64,000 bases of DNA from Seison nebaliae (GCA_023231475.1 JALJEE010000763.1:62001-126000), one strand, 5' to 3'; positions 1 to 12,000 are shown, numbered from the stretch's first letter. Numbers and translations: made by a program. The notes: a model not told the origin generated them from the sequence alone.

Positions 1-550
1 TGAAATCGGCTGTTGACTGTTCATAATTAATTGATTTAGTTAAGAAATTATCATCGATAATTGTGGAGGTTGAAGCCAAAGTGGAATTCATATAGTCGCC
101 TAAAATCGAAATAGCCACCACTCCTACCTGATTGTATACATTGTAACGATTTGAATAGTTTTTATGGATAACTAATTTGATCATGAATCCTGTTGAATGC
201 ATATGAATCGATTTCAGTTCTCTCGCTTCGTAATTCGTTCGTTGATTAGATGACAATTCTACATATCCCAATCGAGAATATCGTGCAGTTTTAGCCGTCT
301 CAATTTGTGTCGTTGAATCACCAACGAAAACTTCGATCTTACTAGAAATCAGATACTGATGACTGAGAATTTGAATTCCATTGATAGTACATCGATCCTT
401 CAACATCAAAATCAAAGTTTGGGGATAACTGCAAAACTTCTCCGATTGCCATCCAATAACTAACGGTCCGTGGAGGTTAAGTTCGGAGGCCGGATGATTT
501 TCTTCTTCCGAAGTGACGTGGACAACCTCGAAAGGAACTTTTGTTAGCAT
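1..550 (-). CDS. CEP104: CEP104 centrosomal protein, N-terminal part (runs off window start)
   Basis: CEP104 is a ciliary-tip and centriolar protein that binds tubulin and EB1 and is needed for cilium assembly. The minus strand is open from ATG at 550 to the window edge (183 codons). The protein begins MLTKVPFEVV and follows the N-terminal jelly-roll domain of CEP104: an LVIGWQSEKFCSYPQ stretch matches the vertebrate SGWRSPRFCQFPQ block, then ILSHQYLISSKIEVFVG, RYSRLGYVEL, and YNVYNQVGVVAI, all in the family order. No intron is needed in this part. The tandem TOG and zinc-finger parts would lie outside the window. An X-box-like site sits about 355 nt upstream. Seen: open frame and motifs; family: ciliary role; identity is from remembered sequence. 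Confidence 0.88.
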   Translation of the reverse strand, partial: MLTKVPFEVVHVTSEEENHPASELNLHGPLVIGWQSEKFCSYPQTLILMLKDRCTINGIQILSHQYLISSKIEVFVGDSTTQIETAKTARYSRLGYVELSSNQRTNYEARELKSIHMHSTGFMIKLVIHKNYSNRYNVYNQVGVVAISILGDYMNSTLASTSTIIDDNFLTKSINYEQSTADF

Positions 551-1602
551 TGGGAGTGGCACAATTGAAATTAGAGAAGTGAAGTATTTATCGGAATATA
601 CATTGAACGAATGAAATTAGGAATTGAGGACGAAGGACCATAAACAAAATTGTTGTTATCGATTTGAAATGGCCGAATATCTTCCTCTGTTGAAAATCGT
701 AGGGCAATTTTGAAAAGAAAAGAAAAAACTAATTTTATCGAGGAGAAAATAAAATAGAAACCAGTTTGATATAGAGTGTATAAACACCAATACTTCAACT
801 ACATATTCCAGAGTGTAGAGAGTATAACGAGTGATCTCTATTGAACATATGTATCGTGATAAACATAAACTATGTGTGTAAATGGAAAAAGAATAATAGA
901 ATTCGTTGCTAAGCAATCATAATATTATTCGATGTTTGAGTTCATGTAAGTTCACTCTTTTACTAGCATATACATATATAACCCATTTCCCATTTACCAG
1001 CAGTGAGATCAACTAATTACTTCGAAAACTTCACTATAAATGACAAATTTAATTTTACAATTTATTGCATATTCGCTTGTTTGGAAATTTTAAAAGTTTC
1101 TTCCATTCCTGCCTCCTTTCTCTACAGTCCTCTTAATTCCTACCCTCCCAGAAAATTTGTGTAAGAACCTTTTACCCTCATTTTTCTTTATAAAGATGTT
1201 ACTAATAAATAGAACGACGGAAATTAGATGTAAATTACAATTTCTTCATATAATGATTTCATAAGGAATGAATGTGGCTATTATTGAACGAATTGAGGTG
1301 AAGAAGAAAATAATGATGAAATGTGAAAACATAAATTAGAATAATAAAATATTCCTGAATAATGTTATATTTATTCTTAATCTCCGGAATGAAAATAAGA
1401 ATTATGAATGAAATTTATTATTGATCTGACAAATTGAGCAGAAATTAAAGTTTTTACAAAGAGAGGAAGTTTAATCGTCGTTTAACAAGAATGAGAATTT
1501 AAGAAAAAATAAGTGAAGGTGGAAATATTGGAGTCTCTGTAAATGAATATCGATCCAATATCAGTAGACATCATTAGAAAATTTTGTTATTTGAATGACG
1601 AT
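551..1602. other. intergenic, CEP104 to SLC39A9
   Basis: AT-rich DNA between the CEP104 start and the 3' end of the ZIP transporter. Apart from the X-box-like site at 905 I see no coding frame with family likeness; short open frames here are low-complexity. Confidence 0.6.
905..917. promoter_or_regulatory. X-box-like (RFX) site upstream of CEP104
   Basis: GTTGCTAAGCAAT is an imperfect inverted repeat with the half-site layout of an RFX/DAF-19 X-box (GTNRCC-N-RGYAAC); it departs from consensus at the last base of each half-site. It lies about 355 nt upstream of the CEP104 start codon and has the same 13-base spacing as the perfect site at 25225. Confidence 0.4.
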
Positions 1603-2943
1603 TTAGTGTTTATGATTATAAGACAGAATAAGTGGGAGAGCGATACCGATTAGAAAACAGAAAATTTCACTTTTACTCAATCTCTGATGTGAATGACAAC
1701 CATTGGAGATTTGTTGTGGGTCATTATTTGTCAGTTGTACTTCTACATCCAAAGTGTTCGATGTTGAATTCGATGTTTGTTGTTGTTGATTCAATTCGGG
1801 AAGAACATGTACAGTCGCTACATAGAGAAACGTTCCAGCACTGAATAACATAGCGATTGCTGTACGATACGATCCACTTGTTACTGACATTTGTGATGAT
1901 GGTGAGAATTGGTAGATGGTTAAAGAATAATAAGTTACAATAGCTGCAACAGGAGCAGCTAAAGAAAAAATTAAAAGATGACGTCGAATTTGTTCACGAC
2001 GTAACGAAATGGAGAGGAGATATGCGACGAGTCCGAATGCTGCTGGTGCCTATTCATTTATTTAAAGTAAAACTAATTTGAGAGAAAGAAAGTAAAAAGA
2101 ACTTTATGTAGAATGATGGCAAGAAATACAATAAATTGTACGTCCGCTCGTTTTGCTAACGCTGATGCTCCCAATGCCAATCCATCAGCTATATTCATAA
2201 AAATAAATTAGTTTAGTACTTTATAATAATCAATACGAATTTTTTGAAATGAAAATAATTTTTTTCCGATGTTTAATTTTGGAAAGATAAATTGTTATGG
2301 CATAAAATATATTAACCTGCTGAATGGATAACTAGACCTAAAGTGGTACTGATTTTTGACAAATCTGAGACTAATGAAAATTTATTTAAATGAAGAGAAA
2401 ACTTACCGGAATTTGGAGATCGAGAAGATAAAATATTTGCCAATTCGTCTACGAGTAACATGAAAACGAATCCTAAAACGAGTGAAAGTCCGATATAGAT
2501 ATGAGGATCGTTATGATGATGATCATGATCTTGATGTGTTGATTGCTTAATTTCCATTTCATTAATCGTTTTCAATCCGTTACCTGAAATTATTCTCGAT
2601 TGGATCATTCAGAACAGACGGAAATGAAATAAAACTGTTCATTGATGTTTTACTGATGGTTGTCGATGTTTCCACAGCTTCATAAAGAAGATGGACGCCT
2701 TCTGGAATGATGACGGCTAACGATGCGCCAACTAATAATCCTGTTCCTAATACTGTCACATATCTCATTCGATCCTTTTAATTGAAAAGAAAAAATATTA
2801 ATTTTTTGATGAATTATCATAAATTACATAATGAAATTAAATTTAACTTTTCTGAGAGTGATGGCGAGTGGAATAATACCAGCTGCGTACGAACCGATAA
2901 ACATCGCCACACAAGAAACCATGAGAAGCATAAAGCCTTCCAT
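1603..2943 (-). CDS. SLC39A9: ZIP-family zinc transporter, SLC39A9 type (six exons)
   Basis: A ZIP zinc importer of the Golgi/plasma membrane SLC39A9 subfamily. Deduced exons: 2848-2943, 2654-2774, 2407-2583, 2317-2370, 2103-2188, 1603-2049; phases agree and give 326 aa (human 307). Visible blocks: N-terminal membrane segment [34 protein letters not shown] (metal-site EG-H motif), a His/Asp-rich loop ([12 protein letters not shown]), [26 protein letters not shown] (second metal-site H), LHKAPAAFG (HK motif) and C-terminal [20 protein letters not shown]. Introns are 73, 70, 36, 128 and 53 nt. A T-rich acceptor-like stretch ends directly at the ATG. RRS1 lies 448 nt upstream on the same strand. 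Confidence 0.9.
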
Positions 2944-3391
2944 CTTTTTGTGGAATTAGATTGAAAAAAAAATAAAATACTCCTAATCTTTCGTTGTTCA
3001 CTTTTTATGTCATGAGTGAAATAATTCGATGAGTGAGACCTGAATGAGAAAGGCAAAATAATTGAAACGGAACTAAAATTTGACTGAAAACTCGAAGAAC
3101 AACAAGGTGAAATTTTTTAAAAAATTTAATATTGAGCTTCGAAATTAACAAAAATTTTCGTTTCTTCTTCTCTAAACCTCGCAACGTTTACTGAATATCA
3201 AAAAGGAAATTAGCAAAAAAATATAAATTTTCGAAGAAAAATTTATGAGGAACAAAAAGAAATGATGTAATATTATTTGAACGTGTTCTGTGCAATTAGT
3301 GATTATATGAATGATAAGAACATTCATTTGAAAGTTGAAGATTTTACCAAATGAATAATATGAAAAATTTAAAGGTTTGAAACGAATTTTC
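2944..3391. other. intergenic, SLC39A9 promoter side and RRS1 3' flank
   Basis: Non-coding AT-rich spacer between two minus-strand genes. A run of T followed by ...CAAAAAG abuts the SLC39A9 ATG (minus strand), as expected for a splice or trans-splice acceptor. No gene seen. Confidence 0.5.
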
Positions 3392-4366
3392 TCATTTCTG
3401 ACCCTTCCTTCCTTTTTGTTTTCTCATCTGTTTCCGATTCTTCATCGATTTCTTCAAATCAAATTTTGCTTTTCCTTTCATTTTGAATGTCTTTGATTTA
3501 TTCTTTGGATTGAAACTTTCGAGCAGATTCTCTCGTTCCATCATCTGATTTGTTCCTTGTTCCATATTTAAATTCTGAGAATTCTCCAAAACTTTCTTAA
3601 CAATTTTCGACGTCAATCTTTTTTCTTGCGTTTCGTCAATTGAAGTGGTGAGATGTTTTTGTTTCGGTCGGATTCCATGAACAAGTTTCTCTTCTTTTTT
3701 TGAAATTTCTTTCGAGAATTTTCCTAAAGAAGCATCACTTCGTCTGGCCACGTCTAATCGTTTCTTCATCACTAAAGCTGATGAATCTGGAACGATATCA
3801 TTCTTATCTGTAACGAGTGCAGGGAGACCGGAAAGAGATTTGTTTGAATTCCTTTCAATATTTCTCAATCGTTGAAATTCATTTTTGGCAACTCGTTCTT
3901 TTTTCAGACGTTTCTCTTCCGTAAAATTCGAATCGGATGCCATTTCATTATCTTTCAATTCTTTTATCCAAATTTCATTTTGATTCTTTTCTGATCGACC
4001 TCCAAATCTAGGAAGCCATTCCTTCTTTTCTTCGTTCCAAACCATCTTCGATTTTTTTGTTTTCTTCAAACCTTTCTCTCTTGCAAACTTTTCCCATTTC
4101 GTTTCCGTTTTCTTCATTGGAAGTCGTTTCGCTCTTGGAATCTTCGTAGTCGACAATGAGAAGGGTAGATTAATAATCGTTAAATTATCTGAATTTGTCT
4201 CTTTCGGCAAACGGTTGAGAGAATTGAGAAGAGTTTTCGTGGATAATAATGTCATTTGTTGAAGATAAATCTCTTTATCTTTCTTCAATTCTTCTTCATT
4301 AATCTTCTCGTAAGATGATGCCAAAAGATTTGACTCATCTAACTCCACATTCATTTCAATATCCAT
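3392..4366 (-). CDS. RRS1: RRS1-like ribosome biogenesis regulatory protein
   Basis: RRS1 acts in the nucleolus with RPF2 to load 5S RNP onto the pre-60S particle. A single 324-aa exon. The diagnostic core is present: NRLPKETNSD..., KIPRAKRLPMKKTETKWEKF, AREKGLKKTKKSKMVWNEE and EWLPRFGGRSEKN (family form: LPREKP...TKWERFAKEKGI...RLVFDE..WKPRWGYKR). The C-terminal 150 residues are Lys/Arg-rich, ending in a strongly basic nucleolar-type tail. Length is close to the family norm (human 365). Its ATG is only about 30 nt from the beginning of the FICD open frame on the other strand, so the two genes share a very small divergent promoter. Confidence 0.88.
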   Translation of the reverse strand: MDIEMNVELDESNLLASSYEKINEEELKKDKEIYLQQMTLLSTKTLLNSLNRLPKETNSDNLTIINLPFSLSTTKIPRAKRLPMKKTETKWEKFAREKGLKKTKKSKMVWNEEKKEWLPRFGGRSEKNQNEIWIKELKDNEMASDSNFTEEKRLKKERVAKNEFQRLRNIERNSNKSLSGLPALVTDKNDIVPDSSALVMKKRLDVARRSDASLGKFSKEISKKEEKLVHGIRPKQKHLTTSIDETQEKRLTSKIVKKVLENSQNLNMEQGTNQMMERENLLESFNPKNKSKTFKMKGKAKFDLKKSMKNRKQMRKQKGRKGQK

Positions 4367-4396
4367 TTAAAAATAATTCTGTTTTCAAAAAAATAG

Positions 4397-5971
4397 GAAA
4401 AGAATATACAATTTCATCCATCCTTCACTAAAAAAAGACGACGTCATTCTACCATTACCATCTATCAACGAGAACAGCAATTAAAGGAAGAAGAAGAAAG
4501 AAAATTTTACAAATTCAATAAATTTCAACATGAAACGTTCGAGGAAGAAAAGTCGAAATTAAACTTTTCATTTCCACCATATTTCTTCCCATTTCTTTTT
4601 GGATTGATATCGATAATTTTGATGAGTCCAACAATTTATCAATCGATTGGAAAGAAGAGATATTTATCTACTCCAATAACGACAGCATTGGAGAATATTG
4701 GATCTCATGCTATTTTAGATCGACGATATATTCATCCTTTTTATAAAATTTATCGTCCTCCATGGAAATTTGATAACATTTATAATGAACGAATAGAGCA
4801 TGATATAATTATTGAAAAGGATTCAAAAGAAAGTTAATAATTAATTATATAAAATAATTTTAAATAATATTTGAAAGAGAATGATTGGAAAGAGAGAGAA
4901 GCATTGAAAGTTTTGGCGATTGGAGACAAAATGAAAACGAATGGAAATTTCAAAAGAGCTAGACAAGTTCTTGAACATGCGGAACAATTGGCACCAAAAA
5001 ATATTGAAATATTGACGTCTTTGGGAGAATTATATGAATTGATAAATGAATATCTCCTCGCTAATCAAATGTATCATCGAGCCATTCATATCAATAAGAA
5101 ACAAGCATTCGTCGCTCAAAAGAAACAAAGTGAATTGTTGAGTATTGTGGAAGAGATCGATCAGGAATTATTGGAGAAAATTGATAATTATTTACAATTA
5201 CTTTATCGTACATCAAATTCTATTCAATCGTCAACGAAAAGAAAGAATGATGGATATTTCTATTTTATTTACCATTCGAATGCTATCGAAGGAAATCAAT
5301 TGAATCTTAGTCAAACGGAATATATTGTACGAACAAAATTAGCTATTGGAAATCATTCGTTAATCGAACAACAAGAAGTTCTTGGATTGGATGCCGCTCT
5401 TCGATATATAAATATCACATTTCTTACAAAGAATGTTCGTAAATCGAACAGTTATCGACCATTCCAATATTTTGGACGAGAGACATTATTGAAAATTCAT
5501 CAATATCTTCTTGGTTACGTCAATCCGATAGAGGCGGGTCATTTTCGACAACGACAAGTATACGTAGGGAATCATGTACCACCACCATCATCAGAATTAG
5601 AAGATTTATTGGACGAATTCTTCATTTGGTTAAATAGTGAACAAGTCCAAATGTTACATCCCATCGAATTCGCCGCTCTCGCTCATTATAAATTCGTTTA
5701 TATTCATCCGTTTCATGATGGCAATGGTAGAACGGGACGAATTATCATGAATTTAATATTGATGGGCGTTGGGTACCCGCCCGTCACAATTAAACAGGAA
5801 GATCGATTAGAATATTACAAATATTTGAATATTGCCAACGAAGGCGATATAAGACCATTTATTCGCTTCATCGCACAATGTGCTAAACAAGCAATCGATT
5901 ATTATCTGAAAATGAATGACGACGCCTCTTCCATCACTTCATCAACTGAATCACCCGAATTCATACACTAA
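4397..5971 (+). CDS. FICD: FICD-like Fic-domain protein AMPylase (start unresolved)
   Basis: FICD is an ER type II membrane enzyme that AMPylates and deAMPylates the chaperone BiP. Two exons: 4397-4832 and 4878-5971, with a 45-nt intron. From N terminus: a basic region, one membrane anchor (about residues 59-80), TPR-like repeats (about 150-230), then the Fic domain. The catalytic loop HPFHDGNGRTGR (His at about 422) matches HPFxDGNGRxxR, and the autoinhibitory helix SNAIEGN keeps its Glu (about 283). NEGDIRPFIRFIAQC near the C terminus is also a family block. Oddity: the frame is open back to a TAG at 4394-4396, yet the only in-frame ATG is at 4622, inside the membrane anchor. A start must come from an unseen exon or a spliced leader. 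Total about 509 codons against 458 aa in human. Confidence 0.88.
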
Positions 5972-7510
5972 TCCCCATAACCCCGTTATTTCCGTCACAT
6001 TTTTTAGAGAAAAGACTAAAATTTCGAAATTAAAAAATTGTACTTTTTTTTCTTTAAGCATAATCGATATTAAACATACTAACGTATAATGTAAGTCAAT
6101 TGCTATAATTATTCTTTATATTTTTGTCGATATCATTTCAAATATTTATCTGATATTGGAAATCTCTTATTCGAATTAAATTGAACTTTACTTATTTGAT
6201 ATAATTATTTTAAAATTCGCCACGAGACATAATCAATTAAGCTTGTCTTCTATACTTTAGTCATTATTTATCTTATATTCCTGTTTATGATACGAATGAC
6301 ATGCATAGCTTCCATATTTAGAACTCTTATGGCACAAACACTTATTGATGTAATAATTCATTAATATTAATTTTTTCGATGATATAAATGCTTTGTTTGT
6401 AGTTATAGAACAGTTATACAAATTTTAATTTGAACATTACCATTTACTACCATTTACTTAATTTCAATATTCATTAATTAAAAATTAAAAAATAAATTTA
6501 TATTAATTTATGTTATTCCAATTATCGATTTGTGCGCTAATATTAAAAATAACATCTTAGCTGTTAATTCATTTTCTGTAAAGATAGGAACATCATTATT
6601 CTTCAAAAATTGATTCGATAATTTTTTGTTAAAAGAAAAACTTATTACAAGGAAGCATCAACAAAGAAGAAAATAACGTATTAAGAAGATGATAGATGGA
6701 GCAAATAATAAAATGGACCATAATAATAGAAATGGAAAGAGGAAATTATCATTACAAACATCCACACTGGACTCGCAGACAAATTTCTCTGATAACATTC
6801 TAATTTTATTCTCTTGAAAAAATCAATTTTAGAATTGGAAGGAAGCGAACAAATCAAGGATAAACTAGCATAAAATATACAAGGATAATATAAGGATGAA
6901 TACAATTACAAAACATGTTCGTAAATAAAGAATTTAAAAAATGGTCGTTTGTATGGTATTAAGATTGCATGTGCACAGGAAATTCGCGTTATTTATTCGG
7001 AAAGCCATAAATTATGTTCATTTTTTATTTGAAGATGCTTCCATCCTTCGATACACTTCCTCTATATGTTACGGAACAGTATTCGTCGTGTGTTTTCATT
7101 CATTCTATTTCTTATTTTAGGATAGGAACTCACTCTAAAATCAGAAAGGTATTCACTCTTAATTAGATCCAAATATTTTAAATAGGTGTTTCCCTTATGT
7201 ATTAAGTGTATAGAGGTACGCATTAGTTTAAGAATGGTAACTGACAATTTAAATTAGAATGACATAAGTAACGGCAAACAAATACGATGAAGAATTCGAA
7301 CGACTGACTTATGAGTTGATTCAAATTCTATACCAAATTCAATGAAATGTAACAACAATATTAAATTAATCATCCTTACATTGTCATGGTCTCTTTTAAG
7401 ATAATAATATAATTTTTAACATCATTGATATTCCATCAAATAATCGTTCCCATTAAAATGTTATCTTAATAAAATTTCTTGATATTGGGAATAACAGGTA
7501 TGAAATAAGG
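5972..7510. other. intergenic, FICD 3' flank to retroelement fragment
   Basis: About 1.5 kb of AT-rich sequence. Short open frames on the minus strand (for example 6681-6905, 7062-7247) have no domain, no composition signal and no splice partners. Nothing else recognised. Confidence 0.55.
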
Positions 7511-7546
7511 TGTTTTTTTTTTATTTATTTATTTTTTTTTATATAT
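7511..7546 (-). repeat. A-rich / TAAA tail of the retroelement
   Basis: Plus strand reads as a long T run interrupted by ATTT units, i.e. an A-rich tail with TAAA repeats on the element's strand, directly after the last codons of the RT-like frame. Such tails mark target-primed reverse transcription. Confidence 0.6.
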
Positions 7547-8100
7547 AGCAAATCCCCGCGGGGTAAATTAAAAAGAAAAAAAGATAACTCCTTAAAGGAG
7601 TTATTTGAAATTAAATTCCTGCCCGTTACAATAAAATGCTTGAGTGCTTCAGGAACGTGATAAGACAAATCAAAATTAGATGTCACCGATAAAGCGTCTT
7701 CCATTGAAAGAGGATAATTTAACGAGTAATAACGGCAGAAAAACTGGAGAGGCGACGAGAAGCTCTCACATTGTGTATACGTTGGAACTGAAAGAGTTGA
7801 ACTGCGAACAGAATCAACTACTTTCAGATACCTCTGTGCCAGAGGCAAAGGAGTCAATTCGCAAATCGTGAACATAAATGCTCTATTGAAAGGCTTATGA
7901 CAACCGTGCATCATCCGAACTGATCTATTATATGTTCGATCAAGACATCGTAATGACTTATCAGTGTTCGAAATGGAAACTGGCAATCCATAGAAGTCAC
8001 AACAGTAACAGACAAATAGCTTCAGTTTCAATTTAAGAGAGAAAAATTTGCAGCGATGATGGAAGGAGTAGTGCATCTACAAGTGCTGAACTTCTTCTCT
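7511..8100 (-). mobile_element. 5'-truncated non-LTR retrotransposon, reverse transcriptase C-terminal fragment
   Basis: On the minus strand an open frame of about 180 codons (8076 to 7525) reads like the last part of a non-LTR reverse transcriptase polyprotein: CYCCDFYGLP, then RCLDRTYNRSVRMMHGC, ICELTPLPLAQRYLKVVDSV. This is the usual post-RT pattern F-C-S-S-F-Y-G ... W-N-K-A-V-R-x-x-x-G-L ... L-P-L ... R-x-x-K-F of CR1/L2-like elements. The frame ends in an A-rich tail with TAAA units (7511-7546 as T-rich on plus). The catalytic RT region and the endonuclease are missing, so it is a dead, 5'-truncated copy. Clade assignment is uncertain. Confidence 0.7.
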
Positions 8101-9026
8101 TCGAGTCGATTTGACATCCCAGGAAACACACTTCCTTAGAGTGTTTTGGGTTATTTTTATTTATCAACTAATAAAGAATAATAATTAATAAAATTCTATG
8201 GAATGTAATCTAAAGGTTAATATTAAGTGAATTCCTCTCCGAAATAGAAATCTTAAAAACTTGTAATGAAATGAACAGTTATCCGATTGGAGAATGAATT
8301 CCTCTCCGTAAATGAAGAATTGAGTGAATTCCTCTACAAAGTGAACACCTTTCGAAGATTCACCTCTATATCCTCTTTTCTGTCGTCTTGTCCTTGTATG
8401 CATGTTTATATTTGTATATAGATGATGTATGTGATTGTATGTATATATTTGGTAGTCCGTGCAATCGATGTACAAGAGGACTGTGCACGTAAGGAGTTGT
8501 TGAATAATAATATACAACTGCGAAAGAAGATGGAAGAATTACTCTTTCCTTTTTCTTCTTCTTTTCCTCCTGGTTCAATTCGTTTTAATTATCGGATTTT
8601 GGCCATTTTCTACAATGACATAAAGAAGGAATTGACTGAGAAGGATATCTTTCCAGTAGATATAATTCATTCATTAATATTAATCTCTTTCACTTCATTT
8701 TCCAATATTAATTTCTATTTTTTTAAATGTATATCTCTATTCTTCAATGGATCTTATCATTTCTGTGAGTCGACACGAAATGCAATTGTAAGCAAAAATA
8801 ATATTTTATTGACTCTCTTTGTCACCTAGACGTATCTCGACAATCAATATTTTCTTCTAATTATTTGCTCATATCTATTATATCCTATAAATCTCTTTTG
8901 AGCTGAAAATTAAATAGTTCTTTTAAAGAATCAATAAATAGGTTAATCCTCCTTTAATATTACGTTATTTATGATTTCTTTCTAAGACAGAGTTTGACGA
9001 AAATCTTATTAGGAGATTGATGAAAA
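8101..9026. other. intergenic upstream of RasGRP
   Basis: Contains the short motif repeats and an open frame at 8422-8829 (plus) whose translation is low-complexity and without family likeness, so I do not call it a gene. It probably includes the RasGRP 5' region. Confidence 0.5.
8226..8338. repeat. three dispersed copies of a TGAATTCCTCTCC-like motif
   Basis: Copies start near 8228, 8295 and 8324 (AGTGAATTCCTCTCCG, AATGAATTCCTCTCCG, AGTGAATTCCTCTACA), spaced 67 and 29 nt. They sit between the retroelement fragment and RasGRP. Function unknown; could be a decayed tandem repeat. Confidence 0.4.
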
Positions 9027-12000
9027 ATGCGAAAACGAGAAATGATTAATGGACTATCGCCCCGTGACGATTATAACAATATTGCTGCATTTGCCAAAGC
9101 AGTACTTCATAAGAAGGAACACAAAAAATTGAGACAAAAGCATGACAATTATATGAATCGTATTGATTGTGATGGAATCGTCTTGGATAATCCATATGCT
9201 TCCATCTCCGTGACCAACATTCGAGCAATAACAACTTCAAAAATTCTTCATTTAGTCATACAGTCGTTTGATGATACGAATAAATTTTTATCAGTACCAG
9301 TCGATCGATGGCCCGTCAAAGAATATGTCGACATATTCCTTAGCACACATAAATGGTATATGAAATCAGCTGAATTAGGCGAATATCTGATTGCTTATGG
9401 GAAGTTTCAATCGAATATTAACGATATTTATTTCCAAATTGAGAAAGAAAGTTATTTGAATGGAAATCGTTTCTCTTCTGACATGATTAAGAAACCGTTA
9501 TGTAATCGATGTTATTCTTTCCGTCATCATTCACCCAGGAAGAAAACATTAAGGAATCAGTTAACTCAAGAAAATTCGATATTTGATCGTTTGAATTTGA
9601 TATGTGATCGACGATTGAAATCAAATGATGAGAGTGAAGTCTTCCAAGAAATGTGTAATATTCATCTATTGATTAAATGTGAAGAATCGTTTTCGTCTCA
9701 TTATTGTCGGAGTTGTCGACCGATGATCGAAATGGCTGTATGTCGATTTATTTTCTATTGGTTCAATAAATATCCGCAGCATTTCGTGAACGATATTAAA
9801 CTTATTCGATTAATTTACAATTCACTCTACGTAAATTATGATCGGATAGAGAAGTTATTGGACGATACCACAACAATAAGAACGTCTGAAATGGCTTTGC
9901 ACTGTCAATTCATTAAGAAATATGTCAATTTGAAAGTGTCAAACAGTCTGTTAACATACCTGAAAATTAACCATCGAACCTGCAATTATACAATGGAGTC
10001 TCCGAATGAAATTGATCGATTCTTTAACATGATACCAGTATCAACATCAAAAAGTAACAGCCATGAATTATCTACTAGTACGGGAAACACGATATGTTCA
10101 CCTGATGGTCGAACATCGAATGAGAAGAAAACAGGAATAAAATTATCATTCTTAGACAACGAGGATATAGAAGAGAATGAAACGATGAATGTGAAGAAGG
10201 ATGATGTGTTCGATTGTGAGAACAATGAAGAAATGTCATCGATGTTCAATCATATGTTCTATGGTTCGTTGGCGAATTATCCACAAGTGATGTTCATCAT
10301 GAACATTCTCAACATCAATTCACTTCTTTTGGCTAATCAGATGACTTATATCGAATGGAGTTTCCTTCGACAAATTCCTTATGATGAATTCAACATTTAT
10401 GCGCGACAAGGAACGACGGAAAATCTGAAATATTTGGAACGTTCCGTGCAATTATTCAATGGAATCTCTCAATGGATTCAATGTATGATCTTATGTCGTA
10501 CAACACCGAAAGAACGAGCATTAGTCATAGAGAAATTAATAAATATTGGAGAGCATTTGTTACAAATGAAAAATTATAATACTCTCTTATCATTGATCGG
10601 TGGTATCAATCATAGTGCTATTTCTCGATTGAGCAAGACGATGAATGAAGTGAATGAAAGTGATATGAATCAATTGAAGTATTTAACGGAGTTATTATCA
10701 TCATCGGGTAATTATGCTGCATATCGTCGTCATTTTAATCAGCCATCAAACAATCAATTTCAATGTAACATTCCAATCATCGGGATAATTTTGAAGGATA
10801 TCATATCCATAAATTCAGCATCTTCTGATTATTTTAATAACGATAGACGATTAATCAATTTCCCAAAAATGACTTATTTGGCGAAGATTTTCTGGAAGTT
10901 AAATGTTATTCATCATCAAAATTTTCCAATTGAACGAGATGATAGAATCATTAATACTGTCCTCCCTTCACTTGAAGTGATTTATACGGAGGAAGAGATT
11001 TATGAATTGTCATTAGCCCGAGAACCTCGTTGTGCTACATCTCGAATGCGTGTTAATCGACCAATTCGTTCTATTATTTTGGATAATATGGCGGATTCGA
11101 TTGCTGCATTCAATAATCAAGGACGGGACATCGAGACAATAGCGACAGATGTACGTCTGATTGTATCAGCGATCATCGAACATTATGATAAAGATCGTGA
11201 TGGAATAATCTCGCGAGTTGAATTTAATGAATTACGTGAGGATTTCCCTTTCATCGATTCATTCAACGTTATCGATTCCAACAAAGACAACATGATCAGT
11301 CGAGCGGAACTTATCAAATATTTTGTTGCATGGAACTGTCGAGCATATACGGATGACTTTAAACATGATTTCCAAGAAACGACTTATTTCAAATTAGCGT
11401 TTTGTACTTATTGTCATCATCGTTTAACTGGTGTCATCAAACAAGGTTACCGATGTCGAGGTTGTGGAATCAATATCCATCGACAATGTCGACCATTAGT
11501 TGTAGAAGAATGTTTAAGAAGTGGACAACAACGACTTGCATTCCATCAAAGTAAAATTTCTGATATTCTTTCTCTCGTCAACAATTTACCATCTATCCAC
11601 AATCCACAAAAAACTCATTTCCAACAACAACACCACCAACAACAACAAAACTTACAACAAAATAAGGAACTCGATATGAATTCTGGAGATCTGAAGAAAA
11701 CTAAAAAACTAATTCCATTAGATCTTCTTCCGCCGAACTTTAGTCGAGAATTATCGGCCCAAAATTTTCGACATCGACGTCATCAGCGAGAACCGAAATT
11801 GGCGAACATGGAAAGTTCTTCTGACAATTGTTGGTTTTGTGAGCGAGACAAATTGAGAAATATTGAGAAAGAAAGTAAAATGATGAAGGAAACTCAAACT
11901 GATCTGCCATTCGATTTGAGTGATTCGACTATGTTGACTGTCGATCCACATCTACCACATTCCACTTCGATGGATGGACCTGAGAAAGAATTGGATGATA

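Noticed and set aside
571-916. Two overlapping minus-strand open frames just upstream of CEP104
   Set aside because: Phe/Tyr/Ser-rich low complexity, overlapping each other in different frames, no domain; probably CEP104 5' flank.
8422-8829. 135-codon plus-strand open frame before RasGRP
   Set aside because: Hydrophobic low complexity, no homologue recognised and no splice partner; the in-frame stop near 9021 separates it from RasGRP.
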